Part shown: in pieces, positions 24,675 to 34,088 of the stretch
Layout of the letters: each line of letters starts with the position of its first letter
How positions within the stretch are numbered: the first letter of the stretch is position 1
From: Spirochaetaceae bacterium
GTDB lineage: Bacteria > Spirochaetota > Spirochaetia > SZUA-6 > DRHE01
Assembly: GCA_020353535.1 (NCBI GenBank)
Contig: CP070696.1
Location: forward strand, 4,482,007 to 4,546,006
Direction: 5' to 3'
DNA length: 64,000 nt
Made by a program: the position numbers and the translations under genes
Notes under the pieces: generated by a model
The model's database searches: none
Told to the model about the DNA's origin: nothing
What the model saw: only the letters and a program-made list of their open reading frames with translations

Positions 24675-25883
24675 ATGAATATCGAATTTGCTGACGAGCT
24701 CTCAGGGAATCTCACCGTGATCAAGGTTATTGGTGTGGGTGGGGGAGGCAGCAATGCGGTGAACCGTATGATTGCCACCGGACTGAAAAACGTTCAGTTC
24801 ATCGCCGCCAACACCGACCTGCAGGCCTTGCAGATGGCCAAAGCCCAAACAAAACTGGCCCTCGGTACCAAACTGACCGGCGGCCTCGGAGCTGGTGGAA
24901 TTCCCGACATCGGTGAAAAGGCCGCCCTTGAGGATGAGGACAAGCTGAGGGAAACCCTGAAAGGAGCGGACATGGTGTTTATCACCTCCGGCATGGGCGG
25001 AGGAACCGGTACGGGAGCGGCGCCCATCGTAGCCCGAATCGCCAGAGAGCTCGGCTCCTTGAGCGTGGCGGTAGTGACCAAACCTTTCGATTTCGAGGGG
25101 CGCCGCAAGATGGAGCTGGCCGAAGCAGGGATAGGCCGACTCCGGGATGAAGTTGACACCCTGATCGTTATCCCCAACCAATACCTGCTGAAGATCGTAG
25201 AGCGGCGCACCCCGATCCGGGAAGCCTTTCTCATGGCAGACGATGTGCTGCGCCAGGGTGTGCAGGGTATTTCCGACCTGATCACCGAGCCGGGAGAGAT
25301 CAATATTGATTTCGCCGATGTCAAGACGGTGATGAAGGGCAACGGGGACGCCCTCATGGGTATTGGTATCGGTAATGGAGACAATCGCGCCGTCGACGCG
25401 GCTACCAATGCAATCAACAATCCTCTGCTCGAAGATGCCAAAATCGAGGGAGCACGGGCCATTCTGGTCAGTGTGACCGGCGGCAATGATATGTGCCTGA
25501 GCGAGTTCGAAGAGGTGCTGAAGATCATCACCGCCAGTGCGGACAGGGAAGCGCTGATCATCGCCGGTACCACTATCAACGGATCGATGAACGAACAGAT
25601 AAAGGTGACGGTGATCGCCACCGGATTTAATGGACGTAGGCAGGTTCCTGTGAAACGGGAAGAGGCGGAGGACGAACAGAAGGGAGACATCATCTCCTAC
25701 GATGAGTGGATCAAGATGCGTAAGGGGGTGTCGGCGGCAGCTGCAAGCACGGGGGCGTCGGCCGGTTCCAGCGGGGGAAAAGGTCCCGGGGATTTCTTGG
25801 TGGGCCGCAACTCTAAGGAGGCGGATTTGAACGTTCCCACGGTTCTCAGGGAGAAGAAGTATATGCAGCAGGGGGACGGTTAG
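24675..25883 (+). CDS. ftsZ: cell division GTPase FtsZ
   Basis: A 402-residue tubulin-like GTPase forming the division ring. It has IGVGGGGSNAVNRM, the tubulin signature GMGGGTGTGAAPIVA, and a C-terminal tail with LNVPTVLREKKY, the peptide that FtsA-type partners bind. The ATG at 24675 has a strong GGGAGGGG site. The 52-base gap after ftsA shows no promoter I would trust. Confidence 0.97.
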   Translation: MNIEFADELSGNLTVIKVIGVGGGGSNAVNRMIATGLKNVQFIAANTDLQALQMAKAQTKLALGTKLTGGLGAGGIPDIGEKAALEDEDKLRETLKGADMVFITSGMGGGTGTGAAPIVARIARELGSLSVAVVTKPFDFEGRRKMELAEAGIGRLRDEVDTLIVIPNQYLLKIVERRTPIREAFLMADDVLRQGVQGISDLITEPGEINIDFADVKTVMKGNGDALMGIGIGNGDNRAVDAATNAINNPLLEDAKIEGARAILVSVTGGNDMCLSEFEEVLKIITASADREALIIAGTTINGSMNEQIKVTVIATGFNGRRQVPVKREEAEDEQKGDIISYDEWIKMRKGVSAAAASTGASAGSSGGKGPGDFLVGRNSKEADLNVPTVLREKKYMQQGDG

Positions 25884-25895
25884 ACCTGTAAGACC

Positions 25896-26783
25896 ATGAT
25901 TGAACAGTCCAAGCTGCTTGAAATGTACACCGACTACCTGACCGCCGAGCTTCGGCTTGCGGCCTCCACAGTTGCCGTGTACGCTCTTGAGGCTCGTTTG
26001 TTTTTGAGCTACTGCGAGCAAGAACAGCTGAAGCCGGAGACCGTGACCGTAGGCAACCTAATAGAGTACCTGATTCACAGGCAGCTGGATGGAATCAGCA
26101 GAAAAACCACCGCCAAAGCGGTGAGTGCCCTGCGGGGTTTCTTTACTTTTCTGCATCGGGAGCGGATGATCGACAGCAATCCCAGCATCCTTCTGGAGTT
26201 GCCCCGTACCTCCCGGGTAATACCGGAGGTTTTCTCCCTCGAACAGGTAGAGGCTATCCTGGCCGCCATCGATACCGAAACACCCACGGGGATACGGGAT
26301 CGTTTTCTCTTCGAGCTGATCTATTCCTGTGGTCTGCGGGTCTCCGAAGCTGTCTCCCTTACCTTGGACCGAATATATGCAAAAGAGGCGATGTTGAGGG
26401 TTGTGGGTAAAGGATCGAAAGAACGCCTCGTTCCCATGGGAGAGCAGGCTCTGTTATGGATGCGACGCTACCTGGAAGAAGCCCGGCCCGCTCTTCTGAA
26501 GGGAAAAAAGGAGCGGGCCTTGTTCATTAATCGCCGTGGCAAGGTATTATCCCGAAAGGGAATGTGGAAGCGTTTCAAGGAGATTAACGCCCTGGCCGGA
26601 GTGGACGGAAAGATCCACACGCTGCGGCACAGTTTTGCTACTCATCTGCTTCAGGGAGGAGCGGACCTAAGGGTGGTTCAGACCCTTTTGGGGCATGCGG
26701 ATATCGGCACAACCCAGATCTACACCCACGTGGACGAGAAAGAGCTGCACCGGCAGCATAAACGCTATCATCCACGGGGATAG
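25896..26783 (+). CDS. tyrosine recombinase, XerD/XerC type
   Basis: A 295-residue site-specific recombinase with an N-terminal SAM-like core-binding domain (residues 1-95) and a full catalytic set: Arg148 (SCGLRVSE), Lys172 (GKGSKER), His241 and Arg244 (HTLRHSF), His267 (LLGHADI), Tyr276 (TQIYTH). It should resolve chromosome dimers at dif with the second Xer protein at 30.7 kb. Position after ftsZ and the missing mobile-element context support a housekeeping role. XerD is my preferred guess over XerC. Confidence 0.88.
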   Translation: MIEQSKLLEMYTDYLTAELRLAASTVAVYALEARLFLSYCEQEQLKPETVTVGNLIEYLIHRQLDGISRKTTAKAVSALRGFFTFLHRERMIDSNPSILLELPRTSRVIPEVFSLEQVEAILAAIDTETPTGIRDRFLFELIYSCGLRVSEAVSLTLDRIYAKEAMLRVVGKGSKERLVPMGEQALLWMRRYLEEARPALLKGKKERALFINRRGKVLSRKGMWKRFKEINALAGVDGKIHTLRHSFATHLLQGGADLRVVQTLLGHADIGTTQIYTHVDEKELHRQHKRYHPRG

Positions 26784-26796
26784 AATCAAGGGGTTT

Positions 26797-27621
26797 ATGT
26801 TGGACGTTAGAGATAGTGGGGAGTTGAGAATCCCGGCTACGGAAAAACAGAGCCGCGCTATTACGGCAACGCCGCTGCCGTTCGTATTCGCCGTCTTATT
26901 CAGCGCACTGGCGGGCTTCCTGCTCGTTATCCTGGCCGGCTCCCTGGTCGGTTGTGCCCGCTTCGCGCGGGATCCAATGCTGGATCAGCTGGTAGAGATG
27001 GAGGGGGAGGCAGATCGGGAGGTATCAGCCCAGAGACTCGAGGAGATCGAGAGGGAAATCCAACGTTACCGAAAGGAGGTAGAGCGTACAGTTGATGCGA
27101 TGGGTCAGCTCGGATCCTACTACAAGATGCTGGCTGTGGAATATATGCGGGGCGGTATGTACGGCGCTGCCTATGATGCGCTGGAGCAGGCCATTGCCAT
27201 ATATCCGGAGAATTCCATTTTATTTTTTTACTCGGGCGTATGTGCGGCCCGCATGAGTATGGCTGAGGTGATCGCGGAGGATCGCCAGCAATGGTTGGAA
27301 CGATCCGAAGCTTTGTATCGACGCGCCCTTGCTTTGGATCCGGGATACGACGATGCGCTATACGGTTTGAGCATCCTCTACGTATTCGAGCTGGATCGTC
27401 CTGAGGAGGCAGAAGGTCTGCTGGTGAGGCTTCTGGCAGACCAGAGCAAAGAGATCGACGGCCGCTTCCTGCTGGCCAGGGTGTACTACAGCTTGGGAAA
27501 ACTGGAGAGCGCCATAGAGGTTTACAGGGATATCGAGTCCTTAAGCGACGTGGCGGAGAAACGGCAGGAGGCCCGGGATGCTAGAGTTCAGATAGAGGAA
27601 GAGCTGTATGGCGCCCAGTGA
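26797..27621 (+). CDS. membrane-anchored TPR protein, probable lipoprotein
   Basis: A 274-residue protein. After 30 polar residues there is a hydrophobic segment (about residues 31-55, LPFVFAVLFSALAGFLLVIL) ending in LVGC, a possible lipobox, with Cys57 or so as the anchor. Next comes a Glu-rich coiled coil and TPR-like repeats (SYYKMLAVEYMRGGMYGAAY, SEALYRRALALDPGYDDAL, ARVYYSLGKLESAIEVYRD). It likely holds partners together outside the membrane. The start chosen is the ATG at 26797 after AAGGGG. It overlaps dprA by 14 bases. Confidence 0.7.
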   Translation: MLDVRDSGELRIPATEKQSRAITATPLPFVFAVLFSALAGFLLVILAGSLVGCARFARDPMLDQLVEMEGEADREVSAQRLEEIEREIQRYRKEVERTVDAMGQLGSYYKMLAVEYMRGGMYGAAYDALEQAIAIYPENSILFFYSGVCAARMSMAEVIAEDRQQWLERSEALYRRALALDPGYDDALYGLSILYVFELDRPEEAEGLLVRLLADQSKEIDGRFLLARVYYSLGKLESAIEVYRDIESLSDVAEKRQEARDARVQIEEELYGAQ

Positions 27622-28621
27622 GCAATTGGCTTTGGCTGTAAATCGTATTCCCTATCTACGGCCCCTGGAGAAGTTTCGGGTTATGGCTCGCTGCCCGGAG
27701 GCAGCCAGGTTGGCCCGATTGCAGCGGCGGGACATGGAGCGGATGTTGCAGCGGCGGTTCGACGATCCCGGTTGTCCGATGGCGAGCTATCTGGCGGCGG
27801 CCGAGACAGACCGAAAAGACTTGACTCGGGGACGGTTCCAATGCACTTTTTACTGGAACAGAGGCTATCCGCCCCAACTGAGGGAAGTGTACGATCCGCC
27901 GTTGGTGTTGTATCACCGCGGCGAGCTGCCGGACTGGTCCCGACCGCTCGTGGCCATTGTAGGAACTCGCCACCCAACAGGCCAGGGCCGGGAGAGCTCC
28001 TACGCGCTGGCCTTCGAGTTGGCCCGTTATAATCTGGCCACCGTGTCGGGTATGGCGAGGGGCATCGATGCGGAGGCTCATCGCGGGAGCTGTGAGGCCG
28101 GAGGACGGAGCATAGCCGTCTTGGGGAATGGAGTGGACATCCTCTTTCCCCATTCCAGCGTCAAGGTGGGGCGCAGCCTGCTTGCCGCCGGCGGCGTCCT
28201 GCTCAGTGAATACCCTCCCGGAGATCCCCCGCTGGCACGCAACTTTCCTGCTCGGAACCGGATTATCAGCGGCCTGGCGCGTACAATCGTTGTGGTGCAG
28301 GCGCCACTGCGCTCGGGGGCGTTGATTACAGCGGACTACGCGTTGGAACAGGGCCGGGATCTGGTTGTTCACCGCGTGGGCACCACCGGAGAGAGGGGCT
28401 TGGGATCGTTAAAATTGGTCGAGCAGGGGGCGGGAGTCATAGAAGGAGCCCCCGACATTCTTGCCGACTGGGGATGGGCGCGTACGGAGGGAAGCTGGAG
28501 CCGCACGGAGTCGTTCAGCACGGGGGAGCAACTGGCCCTGGCTCTAGAGGCACAGATGGCAGGACGGATGGTCTTACGCAGCGGTCGAGTTTATGAGAGA
28601 CACATAGATGGGAACGAATAA
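27608..28621 (+). CDS. dprA: DNA-processing protein DprA (Smf)
   Basis: A 337-residue protein with the DprA Rossmann core: VAIVGTRHPTGQGRESSYA, TVSGMARGIDAEAHRGSC, SIAVLGNGVDILFP, and NFPARNRIISGLARTIVVV with SGALITADYALEQGRD. DprA loads RecA on incoming single strands during transformation. In many bacteria it is kept without proven competence. It overlaps the genes on both sides and is coupled with topA. Confidence 0.94.
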   Translation: MAPSEQLALAVNRIPYLRPLEKFRVMARCPEAARLARLQRRDMERMLQRRFDDPGCPMASYLAAAETDRKDLTRGRFQCTFYWNRGYPPQLREVYDPPLVLYHRGELPDWSRPLVAIVGTRHPTGQGRESSYALAFELARYNLATVSGMARGIDAEAHRGSCEAGGRSIAVLGNGVDILFPHSSVKVGRSLLAAGGVLLSEYPPGDPPLARNFPARNRIISGLARTIVVVQAPLRSGALITADYALEQGRDLVVHRVGTTGERGLGSLKLVEQGAGVIEGAPDILADWGWARTEGSWSRTESFSTGEQLALALEAQMAGRMVLRSGRVYERHIDGNE

Positions 28622-30713
28622 CAGAGGTACATTGATCATCGTTGAGTCCCCGGCCAAAGCCAGAACCATAGAAAAGTATCTGGGAGCGGGATTCGCCGTA
28701 GAAGCTTCGATGGGACATCTGGTGGATCTGCCTAAGTCCAGATTGGCTATCGATGTGGACAACGGCTTCCAGCCCGAATACATCACCATCCGGGGAAAAG
28801 CTAAGGTCCTGAAGGGTTTGCAGAAAGCTGCAGGTAAATCGAAAGAGGTCCTTCTGGCTTCGGACAACGATCGGGAAGGAGAGGCAATCTCCTATCACCT
28901 TATGAACGCAATCCGGAGCAAACAGCCCGATGTTCCTGTCAAGCGCATCATCTTTAATGAGATCACCCCTCAGGTCATACGAGACGCGGTTTCCCAGCCG
29001 CGCGGGATCGACGAAGCCAAAGTCGAAGCACAGAAGGCGCGTCGCATTCTCGACAGATTGGTCGGCTACCACCTCTCGCCGATTCTGTGGAAAAAGGTAA
29101 AGAACGGACTGTCCGCGGGTAGGGTACAGTCGGTGGCTTTGAGACTGATCTGCGAACGGGAGCAGGAGATCGAATCCTTCGTGCCGGAGGAGTACTGGAG
29201 CCTGGAGGTAGAACTGCGTAAAGGTAAAGGCGTGTTTTTGGCCGCTCTGCATGAGTACCGGGGGGAGAAGATCGATCTCAAAACCCAGAGCGACTGTTTG
29301 AATATCGTCTCCGAGCTTCATGGGCAGGAGTTCCTGGTCAGTGAGGTAAAGGAAACACAGAAAACGCTCCGGCCACGGCCGCCGTATACAACCTCCAAGC
29401 TTCAACAGGAGGCGGCCAACCGATTCGGCTTCACCTCGCGTAAAACCATGCAGATTGCTCAGCAGCTGTACGAGGGGATCGACATCGGCTCCGGCCGGGT
29501 AGGTCTTATTACCTATATGCGTACGGACTCGACCCGTATCTCCCCTGTAGCCCTGAAGGAAGTGCGGGAGTTCCTGGCCAAGAACTATCCGGATGAGCTG
29601 CCCGATTCCGCCAATCACTACACCTCAAGCGCAAGAGCTCAGGACGCGCACGAAGCCATCCGACCCACCTACGTGGCCAATACGCCGGCGGACATCAAGA
29701 CGTCCCTCTACGCGGATCAGTTCAAGCTCTACTCCCTAATCTGGGAACGTTTCGTATCTTCCCAGATGAAGCCGGGCCGTAGCTCGACCACCACCGTCGA
29801 AGTCCGGGCGGCAGAAGCGCTGTTCCGAGCCAGCTCAACCTCTATCGTTGAGCAGGGCTATCAAAAGGTTCTGCGCGTATTGGCCCCGAAAAACGCCAAG
29901 AAGGCTCTGCCCCGGCTCGAAGCAGGGGATATCCTGGAAGCGGTGCGATTCCACCCGGAACAGCATTTCACCTCGGGACCGGCCCGCTACACGGATGCGA
30001 CTATTATAAAAATCCTTGAGGAAAAAGGAATAGGTAGACCCTCCACGTATGCGCCGATCATATCCGTTCTGCTGGACCGTTATTACGTCGTGCGCAAGAA
30101 TAGGCAGCTGGCCGCAACCCAGCTGGGCAGAATCATAAACAAGCTGCTGACGGAGCACTTTTCCGAATTGGTGAATGAAAACTTCACGGCGAAGATGGAG
30201 AAGCGTCTGGACGAAATCGAGGGGGGAAACGGTAGCTGGGTTAATTTGGTAGAGGATTTCTATCGGGATTTCAAGCCTCAGGTCGATCACGTCATGGAGA
30301 CGCTGGAATCGATCAAGGGTGTTCTCGATGAGCCTACGGATCTGCTTTGTGAGAAATGTGGTCGGCCCATGGTCAAAAAACTGGGTCGTTATGGTTTCTT
30401 CATCGCCTGTACGGGATTTCCGGAGTGCCGGAATACAAAGCCGGTGCCCCTGGCCGAGTGCCCCCGTCCCGGCTGCGACGGTAAAATCGTGGCCCGCAGA
30501 GGCCAGAAGGGGAGGGGTCGGGAGTTCTTCGGCTGTACCAACTATCCGAACTGTGATTTCGTGACCTATGACAGGCCAACCGGATCGACCTGTCCCCACT
30601 GCGGTCAGTTCCTGGTGGCCAAGGAGGATAAACAGAGGGGAGCCTATAAGGCTTGCATCAATCCGGATTGTGATTATCTTCACACCCATGAGTCGGAGGA
30701 CAAGAGTGCTTGA
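28608..30713 (+). CDS. topA: DNA topoisomerase I
   Basis: A 701-residue type IA topoisomerase that relaxes negative supercoils. It starts with the Toprim domain (LIIVESPAKARTIEKYLG and ASDNDREGEAISYHL), has the catalytic tyrosine Tyr303 in GLITYMRTDSTR, and ends with three four-cysteine zinc ribbons (CEKCGRP-CTGFPEC, CPRPGC-CTNYPNC, CPHC-CINPDC, residues about 585-695). Length is typical. The start overlaps dprA by 14 bases. Confidence 0.97.
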   Translation: MGTNNRGTLIIVESPAKARTIEKYLGAGFAVEASMGHLVDLPKSRLAIDVDNGFQPEYITIRGKAKVLKGLQKAAGKSKEVLLASDNDREGEAISYHLMNAIRSKQPDVPVKRIIFNEITPQVIRDAVSQPRGIDEAKVEAQKARRILDRLVGYHLSPILWKKVKNGLSAGRVQSVALRLICEREQEIESFVPEEYWSLEVELRKGKGVFLAALHEYRGEKIDLKTQSDCLNIVSELHGQEFLVSEVKETQKTLRPRPPYTTSKLQQEAANRFGFTSRKTMQIAQQLYEGIDIGSGRVGLITYMRTDSTRISPVALKEVREFLAKNYPDELPDSANHYTSSARAQDAHEAIRPTYVANTPADIKTSLYADQFKLYSLIWERFVSSQMKPGRSSTTTVEVRAAEALFRASSTSIVEQGYQKVLRVLAPKNAKKALPRLEAGDILEAVRFHPEQHFTSGPARYTDATIIKILEEKGIGRPSTYAPIISVLLDRYYVVRKNRQLAATQLGRIINKLLTEHFSELVNENFTAKMEKRLDEIEGGNGSWVNLVEDFYRDFKPQVDHVMETLESIKGVLDEPTDLLCEKCGRPMVKKLGRYGFFIACTGFPECRNTKPVPLAECPRPGCDGKIVARRGQKGRGREFFGCTNYPNCDFVTYDRPTGSTCPHCGQFLVAKEDKQRGAYKACINPDCDYLHTHESEDKSA

Positions 30714-31605
30714 ACGCTACCTGCAGTATCTAAGCCATGTGCGCCATCTTTCGGCAAACACGCTGTCCTCCTATCGGCGGGACCTGGAATCGTATTTTTC
30801 ATTTCTCTCCGACCGGAACTGGACGGAGGCGGATATGGATGCAGGCAGGGCCAGGTCTTTTGTCGGCCATCTGTCCCGTCGGGGATTGTCTTCCCGCTCG
30901 ATAAACCGGATATTGTCCGCCCTTCGAGGGTACTACCGTTTCCTCGAGCGGATCGGTGCGCAGGCGGGGAATCCCTTCGCTTCGATCAAGAGTCTCAAGG
31001 CAGACGGTAAACTGCCCACTTTTTTGTTCGAGGAGGAAATTGAAAGACTGCTTACCGGTGAACCCGAAGATCTGTGGCAGCTGCGGGACCTGTTGATTCT
31101 CGAATTGCTGTATTCGACCGGATGCCGCGTCTCGGAACTGGCCTCGGCCAGCCTGAAGGATCTGGATTTGAAAAACGCCACCCTGCGGGTGCTCGGCAAG
31201 GGGCACAAGGAGCGTCTGGTTTTCATCGGCCAATCGGCGCTCAGGTGCCTGCGGGAATATCTGGTACGGCGTAAAGCCCTGAGGTTGACAGATGGGGAGG
31301 GACAGCGGGCTCTGTTGGTCAACCGGCGTGGAAAGCGGCTGTCGGTTCGGGGGATTCAAACCATAGTCGATCGCCTGGTCATACAGTCCCGGCTAGACAA
31401 ACCAGCCACTCCCCATACATTTCGCCACAGTTTTGCCACCCACGTATTGCAGCAGGGTGCGGATATACGGGTTGTCCAGGAGCTGCTCGGGCATGCCAGT
31501 CTCTCCACCACGCAGGTGTACACCCACCTGGACATGGATCGTTTGCGGGAGGTGTACGGTGCCGCTCATCCCCACGCGCGAGCCGCCCAGGAGGAGAACG
31601 GATAA
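30706..31605 (+). CDS. xerC: tyrosine recombinase, XerC/CodV type
   Basis: A 299-residue recombinase with the complete active site in STGCRVSEL (Arg), LGKGHKERL (Lys), PHTFRHSFATH (His, Arg), LLGHASL (His) and TQVYTH (Tyr). I chose the GTG at 30706: GGAGG ends six bases upstream, and the conserved region starts right after. The ATG at 30688 lacks a site. It overlaps topA by eight bases and hslV by one. The xerC(codV)-hslV-hslU order is also seen in Bacillus and other spirochaetes. Confidence 0.9.
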   Translation: MLERYLQYLSHVRHLSANTLSSYRRDLESYFSFLSDRNWTEADMDAGRARSFVGHLSRRGLSSRSINRILSALRGYYRFLERIGAQAGNPFASIKSLKADGKLPTFLFEEEIERLLTGEPEDLWQLRDLLILELLYSTGCRVSELASASLKDLDLKNATLRVLGKGHKERLVFIGQSALRCLREYLVRRKALRLTDGEGQRALLVNRRGKRLSVRGIQTIVDRLVIQSRLDKPATPHTFRHSFATHVLQQGADIRVVQELLGHASLSTTQVYTHLDMDRLREVYGAAHPHARAAQEENG

Positions 31606-32141
31606 TGGAGAGCATACATGGAACCACCATCATCTCGGTGCGCAAGGATGGCAAACTGGCCATGGGCGGTGATGGACAGGTGACCTTCGGCAACACCATC
31701 ATGAAGAGCAAGGCGCGGAAGATCCGCAAGATCTACGACGGCAAAATCCTGGTAGGCTTTGCCGGCGCCACCGCGGATGCCTTTACCCTTTTCGAACGCT
31801 TCGAGGGCAAGATCAAGGAGTACAGGGGGGATCTGCGGCGAGCCTCAGTGGAACTGGCCAAGGATTGGCGTACCGATAGGGTGCTGCGGCGCCTGGAGGC
31901 GATGCTTCTGGTTGCAGACCGCAAGGACATGCTGCTCATTTCCGGAACCGGGGATGTGGTCGATCCTGAGGAAGATGTCATTGCGATCGGTTCCGGCGGT
32001 AGCTTCGCCTACGCCGCGGCCCGGGCTTTCCTGGAAACAGCGCCCTACTCGGCCCGCGAGGTGGTGGAGCATGCCCTGATGATCGCCTCGGAAATCTGCA
32101 TCTATACGAACTCGGAACTCTTTGTAGAGGAATTGGTATGA
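31605..32141 (+). CDS. hslV: ATP-dependent protease subunit HslV
   Basis: A 178-residue proteasome-type peptidase. The mature catalytic threonine is probably Thr7 in IHGTTIISVRKDGKLAMGGDGQ, after a six-residue propeptide as in CodW. It has GKILVGFAGATADAFTLFERF and GTGDVVDPEEDVIAIGSGGSFAYAAARAF. Two six-subunit rings form the chamber that HslU feeds. The ATG shares bases with the xerC stop, and its own stop overlaps hslU. Confidence 0.96.
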   Translation: MESIHGTTIISVRKDGKLAMGGDGQVTFGNTIMKSKARKIRKIYDGKILVGFAGATADAFTLFERFEGKIKEYRGDLRRASVELAKDWRTDRVLRRLEAMLLVADRKDMLLISGTGDVVDPEEDVIAIGSGGSFAYAAARAFLETAPYSAREVVEHALMIASEICIYTNSELFVEELV

Positions 32142-33577
32142 AGATCGATCTTGATAGCCTAACGCCCAAGCAGATCGTGGCGGAGCTTGATAAGTATATC
32201 GTGGGACAGAACAAAGCCAAGAAAGCTGTGGCCATTGCTTTGCGCAATCGAACGCGACGTCAGCGTCTCTCCGATGAGATGCGCGATGAGGTGGCGCCTA
32301 AGAACATCATCATGATAGGACCCACGGGAGTTGGAAAGACGGAGATTGCCCGCCGGCTCAGCCGGCTCTGCGGAGCACCTTTCGTCAAGGTGGAAGCCAC
32401 CAAATATACGGAAGTGGGCTATGTAGGACGGGATGTAGAGTCGATGATTCGGGACCTGGTCTCCGTGGCCGTATCCATGGTTAAAACCGAGCTGCAGGAA
32501 CAGGTACGGGAGGAGGCGGAGAAGAGGACCGAAGAGGCCCTGCTCGATCTGCTGCTGCCGGGGATCGGCAAATCCGCCCCACGGCAGGCCACCCCGCGGG
32601 AGGCCGCCCCCGGGGATGCCGCAGCGCGCGGCCCATCCGCGCAGAGTCCGGCCGCTGCGCAGACGCTATGGTCTGCGAATGCATCGCAGCCGGCAGCCCC
32701 GTCCGGCACCCGGGAGAAATTCAGAGAGAAACTCCGGGCTGGTGAGCTGGAGGAAAAAACCGTCGAGGTAAACGTGACCAGCAATCAGTTTCCGGCGATC
32801 GAGATCTTCTCCGGAACAAGCCTGGAGGAGCTGGATGTGAATATCGGCAACCTTGGAAATATCTTCGGTGGCCGCAAGAAGCGTAAAAAAACCACCGTAG
32901 CCCGAGCCAGGGACATCCTGCTGGCCGAAGAGATGGACAAGCTGATCGATATGGAACGGGTTACCGAGCAGGCCATCAAGCGGGTGGAGCAGATGGGAAT
33001 CGTGTTCGTCGACGAGCTGGATAAGATAGCCTCGCGGCAGAACGTCAGCGGGGTGGACGTGTCCCGAGAAGGGGTGCAGCGGGATATTCTGCCCATCGTT
33101 GAAGGATCCAAGGTGCACACCCGCTACGGCATGGTCGACACCTCCCATATCCTGTTCATTGCTGCGGGAGCGTTTCACATGAGCAAGCCTTCGGATCTGA
33201 TTCCGGAGCTGCAGGGCCGCTTTCCCCTGCGAGTGGAGCTCCAAGCCTTGACAGACGAAGATTTTGTAAAAATTCTGACTCAGCCCCGCAATGCCCTCAT
33301 TAAGCAGTACGAGGAGCTATTACGCACCGAAAATGTCGAGCTTCAGTTCGACGAGCAGGCGATCCGCCGTATCGCTGAAATCGCCAGCGACGTCAACTCC
33401 CGAACGGAGAATATCGGAGCCCGGAGGCTTCACACGATCATGGAATCTCTCCTCGAAGAGGTCAGTTTCAACGCCAGTGATATCCAGGGGCAAACCGTGA
33501 AGATTACCGAGAAGTACGTAGACAAGAGATTGAAGGATATTGTGGAGGACCAGGATTTGAGCCGCTTCATCCTCTAA
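32138..33577 (+). CDS. hslU: ATP-dependent protease ATPase subunit HslU
   Basis: A 479-residue AAA+ unfoldase for HslV. It begins SLTPKQIVAELDKYIVGQ. The Walker A is GPTGVGKT (residues 61-68), and IVFVDELDKIA is the Walker B. A large Ala/Pro-rich low-complexity insert lies in the I domain (about 150-195), a variable region in this family. It ends in DLSRFIL, the tail that docks into HslV. Starts by ATGA overlap with hslV. Confidence 0.96.
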   Translation: MKIDLDSLTPKQIVAELDKYIVGQNKAKKAVAIALRNRTRRQRLSDEMRDEVAPKNIIMIGPTGVGKTEIARRLSRLCGAPFVKVEATKYTEVGYVGRDVESMIRDLVSVAVSMVKTELQEQVREEAEKRTEEALLDLLLPGIGKSAPRQATPREAAPGDAAARGPSAQSPAAAQTLWSANASQPAAPSGTREKFREKLRAGELEEKTVEVNVTSNQFPAIEIFSGTSLEELDVNIGNLGNIFGGRKKRKKTTVARARDILLAEEMDKLIDMERVTEQAIKRVEQMGIVFVDELDKIASRQNVSGVDVSREGVQRDILPIVEGSKVHTRYGMVDTSHILFIAAGAFHMSKPSDLIPELQGRFPLRVELQALTDEDFVKILTQPRNALIKQYEELLRTENVELQFDEQAIRRIAEIASDVNSRTENIGARRLHTIMESLLEEVSFNASDIQGQTVKITEKYVDKRLKDIVEDQDLSRFIL

Positions 33578-33631
33578 TCAAGGACGCGGATAGCGCCGAC
33601 ACTAAAAGGAGAGGAGGGGCAAGAACAGACC

Positions 33632-34048
33632 ATGATGTTTGAAGGACGTTTTAACAAAACAATCGATCTGCTGAAGCGAGGTCTGGATGTGTCCGTGCTT
33701 CGCCGCAATGTCATCGCCAACAACATCGCCAACGCGGAGACGCCGAACTTCAAGCGATCGGAGCTGAACTTCGAGTCAGCCCTGAAACGGGCTTTGGACT
33801 CTGAAAAGATACGACCGCCGCGGCAATTCGTCACCGACAGCCGGCACATCCCCTTTCATCAGCCGATCGACTACCGGACGGTGCGGCCGCGCCTGGTCCT
33901 TGACTACCTGACTACAGCCAAGAACAACGGGAACAACGTGGATATCGAGGAGGAGGGTATGCTGGCTTTGGAGAACCAGCTGCTCTATCAGACAATGGCG
34001 CAGGCGATCTCCAGCGAATTCAGCCGGGTCAACCTGGTGTTGCGCTAG
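33632..34048 (+). CDS. flgB: flagellar basal-body rod protein FlgB
   Basis: A 138-residue proximal rod protein. It has the N-terminal rod signature LRRNVIANNIANAETPNFKRSE and ends in a long helix (LALENQLLYQTMAQAISSEF). First gene of the flagellar operon, 54 bases after hslU. A GGAGAGGAGGGG run gives a strong ribosome site. No convincing promoter was found in the gap, so transcription may come from upstream or from a weak or alternative promoter. ATGATG leaves the start uncertain by one codon. Confidence 0.95.
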   Translation: MMFEGRFNKTIDLLKRGLDVSVLRRNVIANNIANAETPNFKRSELNFESALKRALDSEKIRPPRQFVTDSRHIPFHQPIDYRTVRPRLVLDYLTTAKNNGNNVDIEEEGMLALENQLLYQTMAQAISSEFSRVNLVLR

Positions 34049-34088
34049 CTGCGCGTGAGTCGAGCGTAGGATAGCGCGGGAGGAACAG

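Noticed and set aside
24702..26021. Long reverse-strand open frame (439 codons) opposite ftsZ
   Set aside because: It lies wholly over ftsZ and the start of the Xer gene, its residues look like a shadow (His/Gly/Leu-rich without motifs), and it has no ribosome site.
28515..29618. Reverse-strand open frame of 367 codons opposite dprA and topA
   Set aside because: Both forward genes are certain from their motifs; the reverse frame has no recognisable domain.
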